A stretch of 57,185 nt of DNA from Azonexus fungiphilus (GTDB taxonomy: Bacteria; Pseudomonadota; Gammaproteobacteria; Burkholderiales; Rhodocyclaceae), in assembly GCF_003634965.1 (NCBI RefSeq), contig NZ_RBXP01000005.1, positions 1-57,185 of the forward strand, in the 5' to 3' direction. This document shows positions 8,418-17,374 of this stretch, in pieces; the stretch's first letter is position 1; each line of letters begins with the position of its first letter. Under the pieces are notes generated by a model that had not been told where the DNA came from, made no database searches, and saw only the letters and a list, made by a program, of their open reading frames with translations. The translations under genes and the position numbers were made by a program.

Positions 8418-10993
8418 AGGCCTGGCTGGCCGGCCTGCGCGCCCGGCGATCGTGGAAATTCATGCTGGTCGCGGTGCTCACGGCGCTGCTCACCTGGCTC
8501 TTCGTCAAGGCCGGCGAGGTCTCGCCCGGCAGCCACGACGCCTATACCCAGCAACTGCGGTTGTTCCAGCAGTACGACGCCGAGCTCAATTCGCGCGTCG
8601 TCGCCAGCTATTCCGGCCTGGTCCAGAACTACGACGCGACTGCGCATTACCTGGCGCGGCTGCGCCAGAGCGGCGAGGCCCTGGCCGAGCTGCCGCCTTG
8701 GATCGAGTCCGGCGCCCGCCAGCAGCTGGCCGCCGAGGTGCGCGCGCTGGTCGAGGCGCAGCAGGAAAAGGCGCGCGACGTCGATCGCTTCCAGCGCGCC
8801 AACGCGGTCCTGCGCAACTCGATGCTCTACCTGCCGCAGGCTGCCGATGCCCTGCTTGCCCAGCCGGACTGGCCGCACTACGATGCCTTCGAGGATTTCA
8901 TCCGGCGCCTGATCGGCTTTGGCCTCACCCGCACCCTCGACGATGCCGAACGCGCCCGCCTGCGCAACGAACTGCTCCGCCTGCGCCAGGCGCGGGGGAC
9001 GGTGGACATGCAGCCGGTGCTGGTGCACGCGGCGATCATCATGGAGCGCGGGCCGGAGGTCGGGCATCTGGTCGAACGCATTGTCCGGGCGCCGACCGCC
9101 GGCCGGCACGAAAAACTGACGCACGGCTACCTCGCTGCCTACCAGACGGCGGTGGCCGATGCCACCTATCACCGCACGCTGCTCTACGCGATCGCCATGC
9201 TGCTCGTCGGCTACGCGCTCTACGCGCTGTTCCGCATCGAGCGTGACCGCCGCGCACTGCTCCTCGCCCACGCCGACCTGGCCGAGCGCTACGAGGCGCA
9301 GCGCCGGGCCGAGGCGGAATTGCGCCTGTACGGCACGGTATTCACCCACGCCGCCGAAGGGATGACGATCACCGACGGCGAATCGCGGATTGTCGCGGTC
9401 AACCCGGCTTTTTGCGCAATAACCGGCTACACGCCGGCGGAAGTCATCGGGCGGACGCCGGCGGTGCTCAACTCCGGCCGCCAGGACGAGGCCTTCTACC
9501 GCGAGATGTGGCGCTCGCTGAAGGAAACCGGCCAGTGGCAGGGGGAAATCTGGAACCGGCGCAAGGACGGCGGGATCTTCCCCGAGTGGCTGTCGATCGC
9601 CGCGGTGAGCGACGAACATGGCGGGGCCGGCCACTACATCGGGGTGTTCACCGACATCTCCGAGCGCAAGCAGAGCGAGGCGCGCATCCACCACCTGGCC
9701 CACCACGACGCGCTCACCGGCCTGCCCAACCGGCTGCTGCTCGAGGACCGGATCGGCCAGGCACTGCTCAATTCGAAGCGGAGCCAGCGCCAGATGGGGA
9801 TCATCTTCATCGACCTCGACCGCTTCAAGAACATCAACGACACGCTCGGCCACGCGGTCGGCGACGACCTCCTGGTCCAGGCTGCCGAGCGCGGCCTGCG
9901 CGTGCTGCGCGAGACCGATACGCTGTGCCGCCAGGGCGGCGACGAATTCGTCGTCGTCCTTCCCGAACTCGAAAACCGCCAGGATGCCGCCCATGTCTGC
10001 GGCAAGCTGCTCGCCGCGCTGTGCCAGCCCTACCTGCTCGCCGGCCACGAACTGACGGTCAGCGGCAGCGCCGGCATCGCGATCTACCCGGAAGACGGCG
10101 AAACCGCCTCCGAGCTGCTGCGCAAGGCCGACGCGGCGATGTACCGGGCCAAGGAGGAGGGGCGCAACACCTTCTGCTATTTCTCGGCCGAGATCAGCAC
10201 CGCGACGCTCGGCGAACTGCTGCTCGAGAACGACCTGTTCGGCGCCCTCGAACGCGGCGAGCTGCTGCTGCACTACCAGCCCAAGGTCGATGCCGCGAGC
10301 GGCGAGATCGTCGCCGCCGAGGCGCTGATGCGCTGGCACCACCGCGAGCGCGGGCTGATCTCGCCGGAACAGTTCATCCCGCTGGCCGAGGAGAACGGCC
10401 TGATCAACGCCTTCGGCGAATGGGCAATCCGTGCCGTCTGCGCCCAGCAGCGCGCCTGGCTCGACGCCGGCCTGCTCGTCGTGCCGGTGGCGGTGAACAT
10501 CTCGGCCCACCAGTTCGCCCAGCAGGACCTGCCGAACATGCTCGCGCACGCCCTTGCCGAATACGGCCTGCCGCCGCAGCTGCTCGAGCTCGAGCTGACC
10601 GAGTCGCTGCTGATGCGCAACTCGGCGCGCGCCGCGGCAGTGCTGCAGACACTGCGGCGGATGCACGTGCAGGTGGCGATCGACGACTTCGGCACCGGCT
10701 ATTCGTCGCTCAGCTACCTGCGCCAGTTCCCGGTCCAGTCGCTGAAGATCGACCGCAGCTTCGTCTGCCAGATCGGCGAGCATGGCGAACCGGTGCGCCT
10801 CGCCTCGGCGATCATCGCGATGGCCCACGAGCTCGACCTGACGGTGATCGCCGAAGGCGTCGAAAACGAGATCCAGGCGCGCTACCTGGCCGAACACGGT
10901 TGCGACCAGTTTCAGGGCTATTTGTACGGTCGACCGCAAACGGCGGCGGCGTTTGGCGCGCTACTCGCCGAGCGGCAGCTGGCTTCCGCCTGA
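8414..10993 (+). CDS. DAHL-PAS-GGDEF-EAL c-di-GMP turnover protein
   Basis: An 859 aa inner-membrane signalling protein. Order: TM helix (16-33), periplasmic all-helical DAHL sensor domain (about 40-245, with the QNYDA motif), a second TM helix near 252-272, PAS domain (about 300-410, ending in a PAC-like GVFTDISERK), GGDEF domain and EAL domain. The cyclase motif GGDEF is intact (508-512). The EAL domain keeps EALMRW (636-641), ELTES, DDFGTGYSS, KIDRSF and EGVEN, so both synthesis and hydrolysis of c-di-GMP look possible. It overlaps the peroxidase gene by 4 bases, suggesting the sensor responds to periplasmic or redox conditions. Its 3' end overlaps that of the convergent rlmN-like gene by 33 bases. 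Confidence 0.95.
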   Translation: MKAWLAGLRARRSWKFMLVAVLTALLTWLFVKAGEVSPGSHDAYTQQLRLFQQYDAELNSRVVASYSGLVQNYDATAHYLARLRQSGEALAELPPWIESGARQQLAAEVRALVEAQQEKARDVDRFQRANAVLRNSMLYLPQAADALLAQPDWPHYDAFEDFIRRLIGFGLTRTLDDAERARLRNELLRLRQARGTVDMQPVLVHAAIIMERGPEVGHLVERIVRAPTAGRHEKLTHGYLAAYQTAVADATYHRTLLYAIAMLLVGYALYALFRIERDRRALLLAHADLAERYEAQRRAEAELRLYGTVFTHAAEGMTITDGESRIVAVNPAFCAITGYTPAEVIGRTPAVLNSGRQDEAFYREMWRSLKETGQWQGEIWNRRKDGGIFPEWLSIAAVSDEHGGAGHYIGVFTDISERKQSEARIHHLAHHDALTGLPNRLLLEDRIGQALLNSKRSQRQMGIIFIDLDRFKNINDTLGHAVGDDLLVQAAERGLRVLRETDTLCRQGGDEFVVVLPELENRQDAAHVCGKLLAALCQPYLLAGHELTVSGSAGIAIYPEDGETASELLRKADAAMYRAKEEGRNTFCYFSAEISTATLGELLLENDLFGALERGELLLHYQPKVDAASGEIVAAEALMRWHHRERGLISPEQFIPLAEENGLINAFGEWAIRAVCAQQRAWLDAGLLVVPVAVNISAHQFAQQDLPNMLAHALAEYGLPPQLLELELTESLLMRNSARAAAVLQTLRRMHVQVAIDDFGTGYSSLSYLRQFPVQSLKIDRSFVCQIGEHGEPVRLASAIIAMAHELDLTVIAEGVENEIQARYLAEHGCDQFQGYLYGRPQTAAAFGALLAERQLASA

Positions 10994-12028
10994 GGCCGGC
11001 CGCCGCCGGCGGATCTCGACCGGGCTGCCGTCACGGCTGCGCGCCCGCAACTGCCCGCAACCGCCGTCAACGTCCTGTCCTGCCGACTGGCGCACCGTCG
11101 TGCGGATGCCGCGGGCGTGCAGGTAGTGGGCCAGTTCGCTGACGCGCGCCTGGCTCGGGCGGCGGAAATCGAGCGCGGCGGTGGTGTTGTACGGAATCAG
11201 GTTCATGATCGCGTACTTGCCGGCGAGCAGGTCGACGATGCCGTCCATTTCCTCGAAGCTGTCGTTGATTCCCTCGAGCAGCGTCCATTGGTACTGGATC
11301 GGGTAGCTGCTGCGCCGGGCATAGATTTCCGCCTGCTCGACCAGTTCCTGCGGGCTCATCCGCGGCGCCCGCGGCAGCAGTCGGGCGCGCAGGCCGGCAT
11401 CGGTGGTATGCAGCGACAGCGCCAGCGCCGGTACCACGCGCTGTTGCGGCAGGCGTTCGAAGACGCGCGGGTCGCCGACGGTCGAGAAGACCAGGTTCTT
11501 GTGGCCGAAACCGCCGGCAGTGCCGAGCAGATCGATCGCCTCGAGCACATTGTCGAGGTTGTGCGAGGGTTCGCCCATGCCCATGAAGACGACCCGGCGC
11601 AGCGGCCGGCGGGCGCGGGCGAGGACCACCTGGGCGACCATTTCGGCGCTGCCGACCTGGCGCAACAGGCCGTCGCGGCCGGTCATGCAGAAGGTGCAGC
11701 CGACCGCGCAACCGATCTGCGTCGAGATGCAGACGCCGTCGCGCGGCAGCAGCACGCTCTCGACCGTCTGGCCGTCGGCCAGCTCGACCAGCAGCCGGGT
11801 GCCGTCGTCGCCGGGGTGCTCGGAAACGACGCGGGCGAGTCCGGCCAGTTGCCGGTTCAGTTCGGGCAGCGCCTCGCGGATCGCCAGCGGCAGGAAATTC
11901 TCGGCCGCCTGTCGGCGGGTGCCGCTGTCCAGTGGCTTCGCCTGCAACCAGGCGCGCAGCATGCGTTCCTCGTGCGCCGGCTTGGCGCCGAGCGCCCGCA
12001 GCGCCTGGCGAATGGCAGCCAGTTGCAT
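10961..12028 (-). CDS. RlmN/Cfr-family radical SAM RNA methyltransferase
   Basis: A 355 aa radical SAM enzyme of the RlmN/Cfr group, which methylates C2 (RlmN) or C8 (Cfr) of adenosine in 23S rRNA. The radical SAM cluster motif is CAVGCTFC (C107, C111, C114). The two mechanistic cysteines are present: C100 in GVCISTQ and C324 in GGCGQL, matching RlmN Cys118 and Cys355. GMGEP and SLHTTD are further family motifs. The sequence departs from typical RlmN, so it may be a paralogue, and a canonical rlmN may exist elsewhere. It begins 7 bases after the rnfE stop and is probably the last gene of the rnf operon. Confidence 0.85.
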   Translation of the reverse strand: MQLAAIRQALRALGAKPAHEERMLRAWLQAKPLDSGTRRQAAENFLPLAIREALPELNRQLAGLARVVSEHPGDDGTRLLVELADGQTVESVLLPRDGVCISTQIGCAVGCTFCMTGRDGLLRQVGSAEMVAQVVLARARRPLRRVVFMGMGEPSHNLDNVLEAIDLLGTAGGFGHKNLVFSTVGDPRVFERLPQQRVVPALALSLHTTDAGLRARLLPRAPRMSPQELVEQAEIYARRSSYPIQYQWTLLEGINDSFEEMDGIVDLLAGKYAIMNLIPYNTTAALDFRRPSQARVSELAHYLHARGIRTTVRQSAGQDVDGGCGQLRARSRDGSPVEIRRRRPASGGSQLPLGE

Positions 12029-12035
12029 GCCGGGT

Positions 12036-12728
12036 TCAGACGCCGGCGGCTTCGGCCGGCGCCACCGGCGGCGGGGCCTGGCGGCGGGCGCGCTCGGCGG
12101 CGCGCGCGTCCATCCAGTTCTTCCAGGCAATCATGCAGCCAAGCAGGATGAAAGCACCCGGCGGCAGCAGGCCGAGCAGGAACCCGGGATAGGATTCCGG
12201 CAGTACCTGGATCGGTGCGAGACCGGGAAAGACCATGTCGATGCCGCCGAACAGGGTGCCGCTGCCGAGCAGCTCGCGCATCGCGCCAAGCACGGCCAGC
12301 GTCCACAGCAGCCCGAGGCCCATGAAGATGCCGTCCACGGTTGCGTTGAGCGGCGGATTCTTGGCGGCGAAGGCTTCGACGCGGGCGAGCACGATGCAGT
12401 TGGTGACGATCAGCGGGATGAAGATGCCGAGGACGACGTAGAGTTCGTGCAGCTGGGCGTTGAACAGCAGGTCGACGACGGTGACCAGCGCGGCGACGAT
12501 GAGGATGAAGACCGGAATGCGGATCTCGTGCGGGATCAGGTTGCGCAGCATGGCAACGGCGACGTTGGCCAGGGCCATGACGATGATCGTCGCCAGCGAC
12601 AGCATCACGCCATTGACGATGTTGGTGCTCACCGCCAGCAGCGGGCACAGGCCGAGCAACTGGGCCAGCGCGGTGTTCTGCTTCCACAGGCCGTTGCCGG
12701 CGATGGTCGTGAATTCGTCGCGGGTCAT
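12036..12728 (-). CDS. rnfE: Rnf electron transport complex subunit E
   Basis: Integral membrane subunit of the Rnf/Rsx complex, 230 aa with about six TM helices, homologous to NqrD. Recognised by the N-terminal GNGLWKQNTALAQLLGLCPL and by the IFIPLIVTNCIVLARVEAFA segment. The two half-membrane TNC/LGLCP cysteines are likely ligands for the intramembrane Fe-S cluster shared with RnfA. The ATG at 12728 overlaps the rnfG stop (ATGA). The C terminus has a basic, proline-rich tail. Confidence 0.96.
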   Translation of the reverse strand: MTRDEFTTIAGNGLWKQNTALAQLLGLCPLLAVSTNIVNGVMLSLATIIVMALANVAVAMLRNLIPHEIRIPVFILIVAALVTVVDLLFNAQLHELYVVLGIFIPLIVTNCIVLARVEAFAAKNPPLNATVDGIFMGLGLLWTLAVLGAMRELLGSGTLFGGIDMVFPGLAPIQVLPESYPGFLLGLLPPGAFILLGCMIAWKNWMDARAAERARRQAPPPVAPAEAAGV

Positions 12729-13390
12729 TGTCCGGTTCCTTCCGCAAACAGCTGGTCGCGCCGGCTGTCGGCCCAGCGCACGGCATTGTGTACCGCCTTG
12801 GTCACGGCGCGCGGCGTCACCGTGGCGCCGGCCCGGTACTCGATCTCGCCGCCGTCCTTGCGCACGCGCCAGGCCTTTTCCGCGGTGTTCGCCAGCGAAC
12901 GCCCGACAAACTGGCCGATCCACGGCTGCGTCTTGTTCTTGTCCTTCTTCGGTTCGATGTAGTCGCCCAGCCCCGGCGTTTCCTTGTGCTGGGTGACGCG
13001 CACGCCGGCGACCGTGCCGTCGGCACGGATCGCGACGAGCAGGCGGATGTTGCCGGCGTAGCCGTCGGCGGCGACGGCCTCGAAGACCAGCGCCGCCGGC
13101 CGGCCGCCCTGGCGCGCACGGTAGAGCGTGCTGGCTTCCTTGAGGCCGAGTTCCGGCGTCGGCGGCAGTTGCAGCGTGTCCTCGAGCAGGCGGTTGTCGT
13201 AGTCGGCGGCGGGCAGCACGTCGTTGAGCAGCTTCATCTTCTCGGCCAGCGCCGAGGCCTCGATCGCCGGCCGGGTCCACAGGTAGGCTGCGGAGAGCAG
13301 CGCGGTGAAGGCGATCACGAAGACGAAGAGGATCGCCGCCGTGCGCACGGCCATGCCGGAAGCGGTGAATTCGCGCGGAGTGCTGGTCAT
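12725..13390 (-). CDS. rnfG: Rnf electron transport complex subunit G
   Basis: Membrane-anchored, periplasm-facing flavoprotein subunit (NqrC homologue), 221 aa. One N-terminal TM helix (about 15-38) precedes the FMN-binding domain. The motif GATVTPRAV near residue 188 carries the threonine expected to bind FMN through a phosphoester bond. PGLGDYIEPKKDKN is also typical. Overlaps rnfD upstream and rnfE downstream by 4 bases each. Confidence 0.95.
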   Translation of the reverse strand: MTSTPREFTASGMAVRTAAILFVFVIAFTALLSAAYLWTRPAIEASALAEKMKLLNDVLPAADYDNRLLEDTLQLPPTPELGLKEASTLYRARQGGRPAALVFEAVAADGYAGNIRLLVAIRADGTVAGVRVTQHKETPGLGDYIEPKKDKNKTQPWIGQFVGRSLANTAEKAWRVRKDGGEIEYRAGATVTPRAVTKAVHNAVRWADSRRDQLFAEGTGQ

Positions 13391-14409
13391 GGCTGCTTGC
13401 CCTTCATGCCGAAGATGCGCGGCTGGGTCAGCTGGTCGATCAGCGGTGCCGACAGGTTCATCAGCAGCACGGCAAAGGCGACGCCGTCGGGATAGCCGCC
13501 GAAGACGCGGATGATGTAGGCGAGCAGGCCGGCGGAAAAACCGAAGATCAGCTTGCCGCGCGGCGTCGTGCAGCCGGAAACCGGGTCGGTGACGATGAAG
13601 AAGGCGCCGAGCAGGGTGCCACCGGAGAGCAGGTGGAAGAGCGGGCTGGCGAAGGCGTCCGGGCGATACAGCCAGAGTCCGCCGGAAATCGCGACGATGG
13701 CGGCGATGAAGGCGAACGGCGCGTGCCAGGTGATCAGCTTGCGCTGCCACAGCCACAGGCCGCCGAGCAGGTAGCCGGCGGCGACCCATTCCCAGCCGCG
13801 TCCGGCGAAGTTGCCGTAGATGTCCTGGTTGGCCAGCAGTTGGGCGACGTCGATCTGGCCGTCGCCGAGCTTGAGCGCGGTCTTCATCGCGTCGAGCGGG
13901 GTGGCGCCGGTGAGCGCATCGGCGCGCGGCATCAGGCCGAGGATGATGTCGAGCTGCTCGAGCAGCGGCATCTTCAGGCCGACGCTCGGCCACTGCGACA
14001 TCAATGCCGGGAAGGAGACGATGCAGACGGCGAAGGCGACCATCGCCGGGTTGAACGGGTTCTGGCCGAGGCCGCCGTAGAGGTGCTTGGCGACGACGAT
14101 GGCGAACACCGTGCCGGTGACCACCAGCCACCACGGCGCCAGCGGCGGGAAGGTGAGTGCGATCAGCCAGGCGGTGACGATCGCCGAACCGTCGGCCAGG
14201 AACATCGCCAGCGGTTTGCCGCGCAGCTTGAGCATCGCCGCCTCGGCGGCGACGGCAGCAAGCGAGGCGATCACCAGCTGGACCAGGATCGCCGGGCCGA
14301 CCAGCCAGGCGTAGGCGGCGATGCCGGGCACCAGCGCCAGGCAGACCTGGGTCATCACCTGGCTGACGCTGGCGTCCTTGAGCAGGAAGGGGGCGGGGGC
14401 GAACATCAT
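13387..14409 (-). CDS. rnfD: Rnf electron transport complex subunit D
   Basis: Polytopic membrane flavoprotein (NqrB homologue), 340 aa, forming the ion-translocating path with RnfA and RnfE. Recognised by APAPFLLKDASVSQVM at the N terminus, GGLGQNPFNPAM in the middle and TDPVSGCTTPRGK, whose threonine is the probable covalent FMN site. Two consecutive ATG codons (14409 and 14406) are possible starts. Overlaps rnfC and rnfG by 4 bases each. Confidence 0.96.
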   Translation of the reverse strand: MMFAPAPFLLKDASVSQVMTQVCLALVPGIAAYAWLVGPAILVQLVIASLAAVAAEAAMLKLRGKPLAMFLADGSAIVTAWLIALTFPPLAPWWLVVTGTVFAIVVAKHLYGGLGQNPFNPAMVAFAVCIVSFPALMSQWPSVGLKMPLLEQLDIILGLMPRADALTGATPLDAMKTALKLGDGQIDVAQLLANQDIYGNFAGRGWEWVAAGYLLGGLWLWQRKLITWHAPFAFIAAIVAISGGLWLYRPDAFASPLFHLLSGGTLLGAFFIVTDPVSGCTTPRGKLIFGFSAGLLAYIIRVFGGYPDGVAFAVLLMNLSAPLIDQLTQPRIFGMKGKQP

Positions 14410-16145
14410 TCCTCGGTCTTGGTTGCGGTAGGCGCGGCCGCTGCCTCGGCCGGGGCGTCGGCGATGCCGGCCTGGACGCGGCGGGCCTCGATCTCGGCCA
14501 TGTCCCGGGCCTGTTCCGGGGTCAGGGCGTCGGTGTTCTTCGGCTGGGCGGCTTCGCGCTGGGCCTTGGCGCGGGCCATGGCGGCGGCAATCGCGGCCTT
14601 TTTTGCCGCTTCGGCAGGGTCGACCGTCAAATCCGCGGGTTTTTCAGCGACGGCGACCGCCGGGGCGTCCCCGGCGGCAGCTGCGGCGGCGGCTTCCGCC
14701 GCTTTCTTGGCGGCCTGGGCGGCGGCGGCCTTGGCCAGCTTCTCGGCCTTCTCGGCCTTTTCGCGTTCCTCGCGGAACTGCTTGAACTCGAAGCGCGTCT
14801 TCGCCTCGTCGGCCGCCTTCTTTTCCTTCTCGCGCGCCCAGATCTCGCTCTTCGCGAAACGGAAGTACTGGACCAGCGGAATCCGCGACGGGCAGACGAA
14901 GGAGCAGCAACCGCACTCGATGCAGTCGAAGATGTGGTACTGCTGGGTCTTGCCGAAATCCTTGGCGCGGGCGTGCCAGTACAGTTCGAACGGCTGCAGC
15001 TCGTGCGGGCAGGCCTGGGCGCAGGCGCCGCAGCGGATGCACGGCATTTCCGGCGCCTTGGGCGGGAACAGGCGTTCCGAATGGGCGATCAGGCAGTTGG
15101 TCGCCTTGATCACCGGAACCGCCGGCTCGGGGACCAGGAAACCCATCATCGGGCCACCCATGACGATGCCGTCGGTGTCCGGGTTGGGCTGCGCCAGTTG
15201 CAGCAGTTCGTCCATCGGCGTGCCGATCAGGACTTCGTAATTGCCCGGCTGGCGGACATTGCCGGTGAGCGTGACGATGCGCGAGACGACCGGTTCGCCG
15301 TGGGCGATGGCGCGCCAGGCGGTGTAGGCGGTGGCGACGTTGAAGCACTGCACGCCGAGGTCGGTTGAGCGCTTGGCGGCCGGGACTTCCTTGCCGGTGA
15401 GGACGCGGATCAGCTGCTTGGCGCCGCCGGCCGGGTACAGCGTCGGCACCTGGACGACGACGAAGTCCTCGCCACAGGCCTCGACCGCGGCGCGCATGGC
15501 GGCAGCGGCTTCCGGCTTGTTGTCCTCGATCCCGATCAGCACCTTCTGCGGCTGCAGCAGGTCGCGGAAGACGCCGATGCCGCGGACGATGTCGATCGCC
15601 CGCTCGCGCATCAGCAGGTCGTCGCAGGTGATGAAGGGCTCGCATTCGGCGCCGTTGATCACCAGTTCCTGCATCGGCACCGTCTTTGCCGGGGTCAGCT
15701 TGCCGTGGGTCGGGAAAACCGCACCGCCGAGACCGACCACGCCGGACTGCTGGAGGTAGTGGCGGACCGCGTCCGGGGTCGCATTGACGAGGTCGAAGGG
15801 CTGCCGGGCAATCCATTCGTCGCGGCCGTCCGGCTCGATGAACACGCAGTCGGCGTCGAGGCCGGAGGGGTGCGGCTGCTTGCCGGGACCGACGGCGACC
15901 ACGGTGCCCGAAGTCGGGGCATGCACGGCGGCGGAAATCCAGCCGTCGGCCTCGCCGATCAACTGCCCCTTGAGCACCTTGTCGCCGACCGCGACGACCG
16001 GGCGCGGCGTGCCGCCGATGCTCTGGTGCAGGGGCACGGCGAGGTGCGAGGGAAGCGGCGCGGCGGCGATCGGCCGGCCGGTCGATTGCGTCTTGTTGGT
16101 CGGCGGCTTGACGCCGCCCTTGAACTTGAACAGGTTCATCAGCAT
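14406..16145 (-). CDS. rnfC: Rnf electron transport complex subunit C
   Basis: Peripheral subunit, 579 aa, carrying the NADH/FMN-binding region related to complex I NuoF and two [4Fe-4S] clusters: CIRCGACAQACP and CIECGCCSFVCP. The start [11 protein letters not shown] at 16145 (TGATG overlap with the rnfB stop) fits the family; the open frame further upstream is read-through. After the second cluster comes a long lysine/alanine-rich, charged C-terminal tail of about 140 residues, which varies in length among RnfC proteins and may form coiled-coil contacts. Confidence 0.96.
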   Translation of the reverse strand: MLMNLFKFKGGVKPPTNKTQSTGRPIAAAPLPSHLAVPLHQSIGGTPRPVVAVGDKVLKGQLIGEADGWISAAVHAPTSGTVVAVGPGKQPHPSGLDADCVFIEPDGRDEWIARQPFDLVNATPDAVRHYLQQSGVVGLGGAVFPTHGKLTPAKTVPMQELVINGAECEPFITCDDLLMRERAIDIVRGIGVFRDLLQPQKVLIGIEDNKPEAAAAMRAAVEACGEDFVVVQVPTLYPAGGAKQLIRVLTGKEVPAAKRSTDLGVQCFNVATAYTAWRAIAHGEPVVSRIVTLTGNVRQPGNYEVLIGTPMDELLQLAQPNPDTDGIVMGGPMMGFLVPEPAVPVIKATNCLIAHSERLFPPKAPEMPCIRCGACAQACPHELQPFELYWHARAKDFGKTQQYHIFDCIECGCCSFVCPSRIPLVQYFRFAKSEIWAREKEKKAADEAKTRFEFKQFREEREKAEKAEKLAKAAAAQAAKKAAEAAAAAAAGDAPAVAVAEKPADLTVDPAEAAKKAAIAAAMARAKAQREAAQPKNTDALTPEQARDMAEIEARRVQAGIADAPAEAAAAPTATKTEE

Positions 16146-16717
16146 CAGACGATCTCCGCGGCGGCCTGGGCAGGCGCTGCCTTGATCTCGATCACCGGAA
16201 ACTTCCATTTCCAGTTGTCCAGGGTTTCCGGGATGACTTCCATGCGGATGCACTCGACCGGGCAGGGCGGCAGACACAACTCGCAGCCGGTGCATTGCTG
16301 GGCGATGATGGTGTGCATCTGCTTGGCGGCGCCGACGATGGCATCGACCGGGCAGGCCTGGATGCACAGCGTGCAGCCGATGCAGGTGTTCTCGTCGATG
16401 ATCGCCACCTGCTTCGGTTTTTCCTCGGCTTCCAGCGGCTTGACCTCGCGGCCGAGCAGGTCGGCCAGGCGCTGCACGCCTTCCATGCCGCCCGGCGGGC
16501 ACAGGTTGATGTCGCATTCGCCCTTGGCGATGGCTTCGGCGTAGGGCTTGCAGCCGGGGTAACCGCACTGGCCGCACTGCGTCTGCGGCAGGATGGCCTC
16601 GATTTTCTCGACCAGCGGATCGCCTTCGACCTTGAACTTGATCGAGGCGAAGCCGAGCGCTGCGCCGAGGACGACGGCGCCGAGGGCCATGATGGCGATG
16701 GCGAGCAGGATATCCAT
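16145..16717 (-). CDS. rnfB: Rnf electron transport complex subunit B
   Basis: Ferredoxin-like subunit, 190 aa, taking or giving electrons to soluble ferredoxin/flavodoxin. An N-terminal TM helix (2-24) is followed by a four-cysteine Fe-S domain (CGQCGYPGC plus a later Cys) and two [4Fe-4S] ferredoxin motifs, [12 protein letters not shown] and [12 protein letters not shown]. Tightly coupled to its neighbours: the start shares a base with the rnfA stop (TAATG) and the stop shares a base with the rnfC start. Confidence 0.97.
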   Translation of the reverse strand: MDILLAIAIMALGAVVLGAALGFASIKFKVEGDPLVEKIEAILPQTQCGQCGYPGCKPYAEAIAKGECDINLCPPGGMEGVQRLADLLGREVKPLEAEEKPKQVAIIDENTCIGCTLCIQACPVDAIVGAAKQMHTIIAQQCTGCELCLPPCPVECIRMEVIPETLDNWKWKFPVIEIKAAPAQAAAEIV

Positions 16718-17301
16718 TACTGGTACTTGTCGAGGCCGGCGAAGCCCATGAAGGCCAGGGCCATCAGGCCGGCGGTGATCATCGCGATGGCCGAGCCGCG
16801 GAAATGCTGCGGCACGTCGGCGCCCTCGATGCGTTCACGGATGCCGGCGAAGAGGATCAGCACGCCGGAGAAGCCGATCGCGCTGCCGGCGCCGAAGAGC
16901 AGCGATTCGACGAAGTCGTAGCCGTAGGCGATGTTGATCAAAGGTACGCCGAGCACGGCGCAGTTGGTGGTGATCAGCGGCAGGTAGATGCCCAGCGTCT
17001 GCTGCAGCGTCGGTGAAGTCTTGGCGATGACCATCTCGGTGAGCTGGACAATGGCCGCGATGGTGACGATGAAGGACAGCGTGCGCAGGTATTCCAGCCC
17101 GAAGGGAATGAGCAGGAAATGGTCGATGATGTAGCTCGATCCGGTCGCCAGAGTCAGCACGAAGGTCGTCGCGGCACCCATGCCGTAGGCCGTTTCCAGT
17201 TTCTTGGAAACGCCCATGAACGGGCACAGGCCGAGGATTTTCACCAGCACGACGTTGTTGACCAGCACCGCGCCGACGAGAAGGAAGATGTAGTGGCTCA
17301 T
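16717..17301 (-). CDS. rnfA: Rnf electron transport complex subunit A
   Basis: Membrane subunit, 194 aa with six TM helices, homologous to Nqr[13 protein letters not shown] near residue 24 and [15 protein letters not shown] near 108 contain the conserved cysteines and carbonyl-rich turns. First gene of rnfABCDGE; a plausible sigma70 promoter precedes it. The complex couples NADH oxidation to ferredoxin reduction using an ion gradient, or runs in reverse; in E. coli the Rsx homologue keeps SoxR reduced. No nif genes are in the window to indicate a nitrogen-fixation role. Confidence 0.97.
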   Translation of the reverse strand: MSHYIFLLVGAVLVNNVVLVKILGLCPFMGVSKKLETAYGMGAATTFVLTLATGSSYIIDHFLLIPFGLEYLRTLSFIVTIAAIVQLTEMVIAKTSPTLQQTLGIYLPLITTNCAVLGVPLINIAYGYDFVESLLFGAGSAIGFSGVLILFAGIRERIEGADVPQHFRGSAIAMITAGLMALAFMGFAGLDKYQ

Positions 17302-17327
17302 GGGTCGGGGAAAGAGCGAAGGCCGCC

Positions 17328-17356
17328 ATTATCGGGTGCCGGCCGATGACCGGCAA
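17328..17356 (-). promoter_or_regulatory. Candidate sigma70 promoter of the rnf operon
   Basis: On the minus strand TTGCCG (17356-17351), a 17 bp spacer and GATAAT (17333-17328) lie about 27 bp before rnfA. It matches 4/6 and 5/6 of the consensus. Within the same 73 bp gap a GC-rich inverted repeat around GCCGG/CCGGC overlaps the spacer. Confidence 0.5.
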
Positions 17357-17374
17357 CTACGGCCGTTTATGCGC

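Noticed and set aside
8321..10939. Long minus-strand open frame (872 codons) opposite the DAHL-PAS-GGDEF-EAL gene
   Set aside because: The translation is a low-complexity Arg/Asp/Val-rich shadow typical of high-GC DNA; the plus strand has clear domains throughout.
17302..17374. GCCGG inverted repeat before rnfA as terminator of pyrD or azlCD
   Set aside because: It has no T-tract on either strand and overlaps a better promoter candidate; kept only as part of that note.
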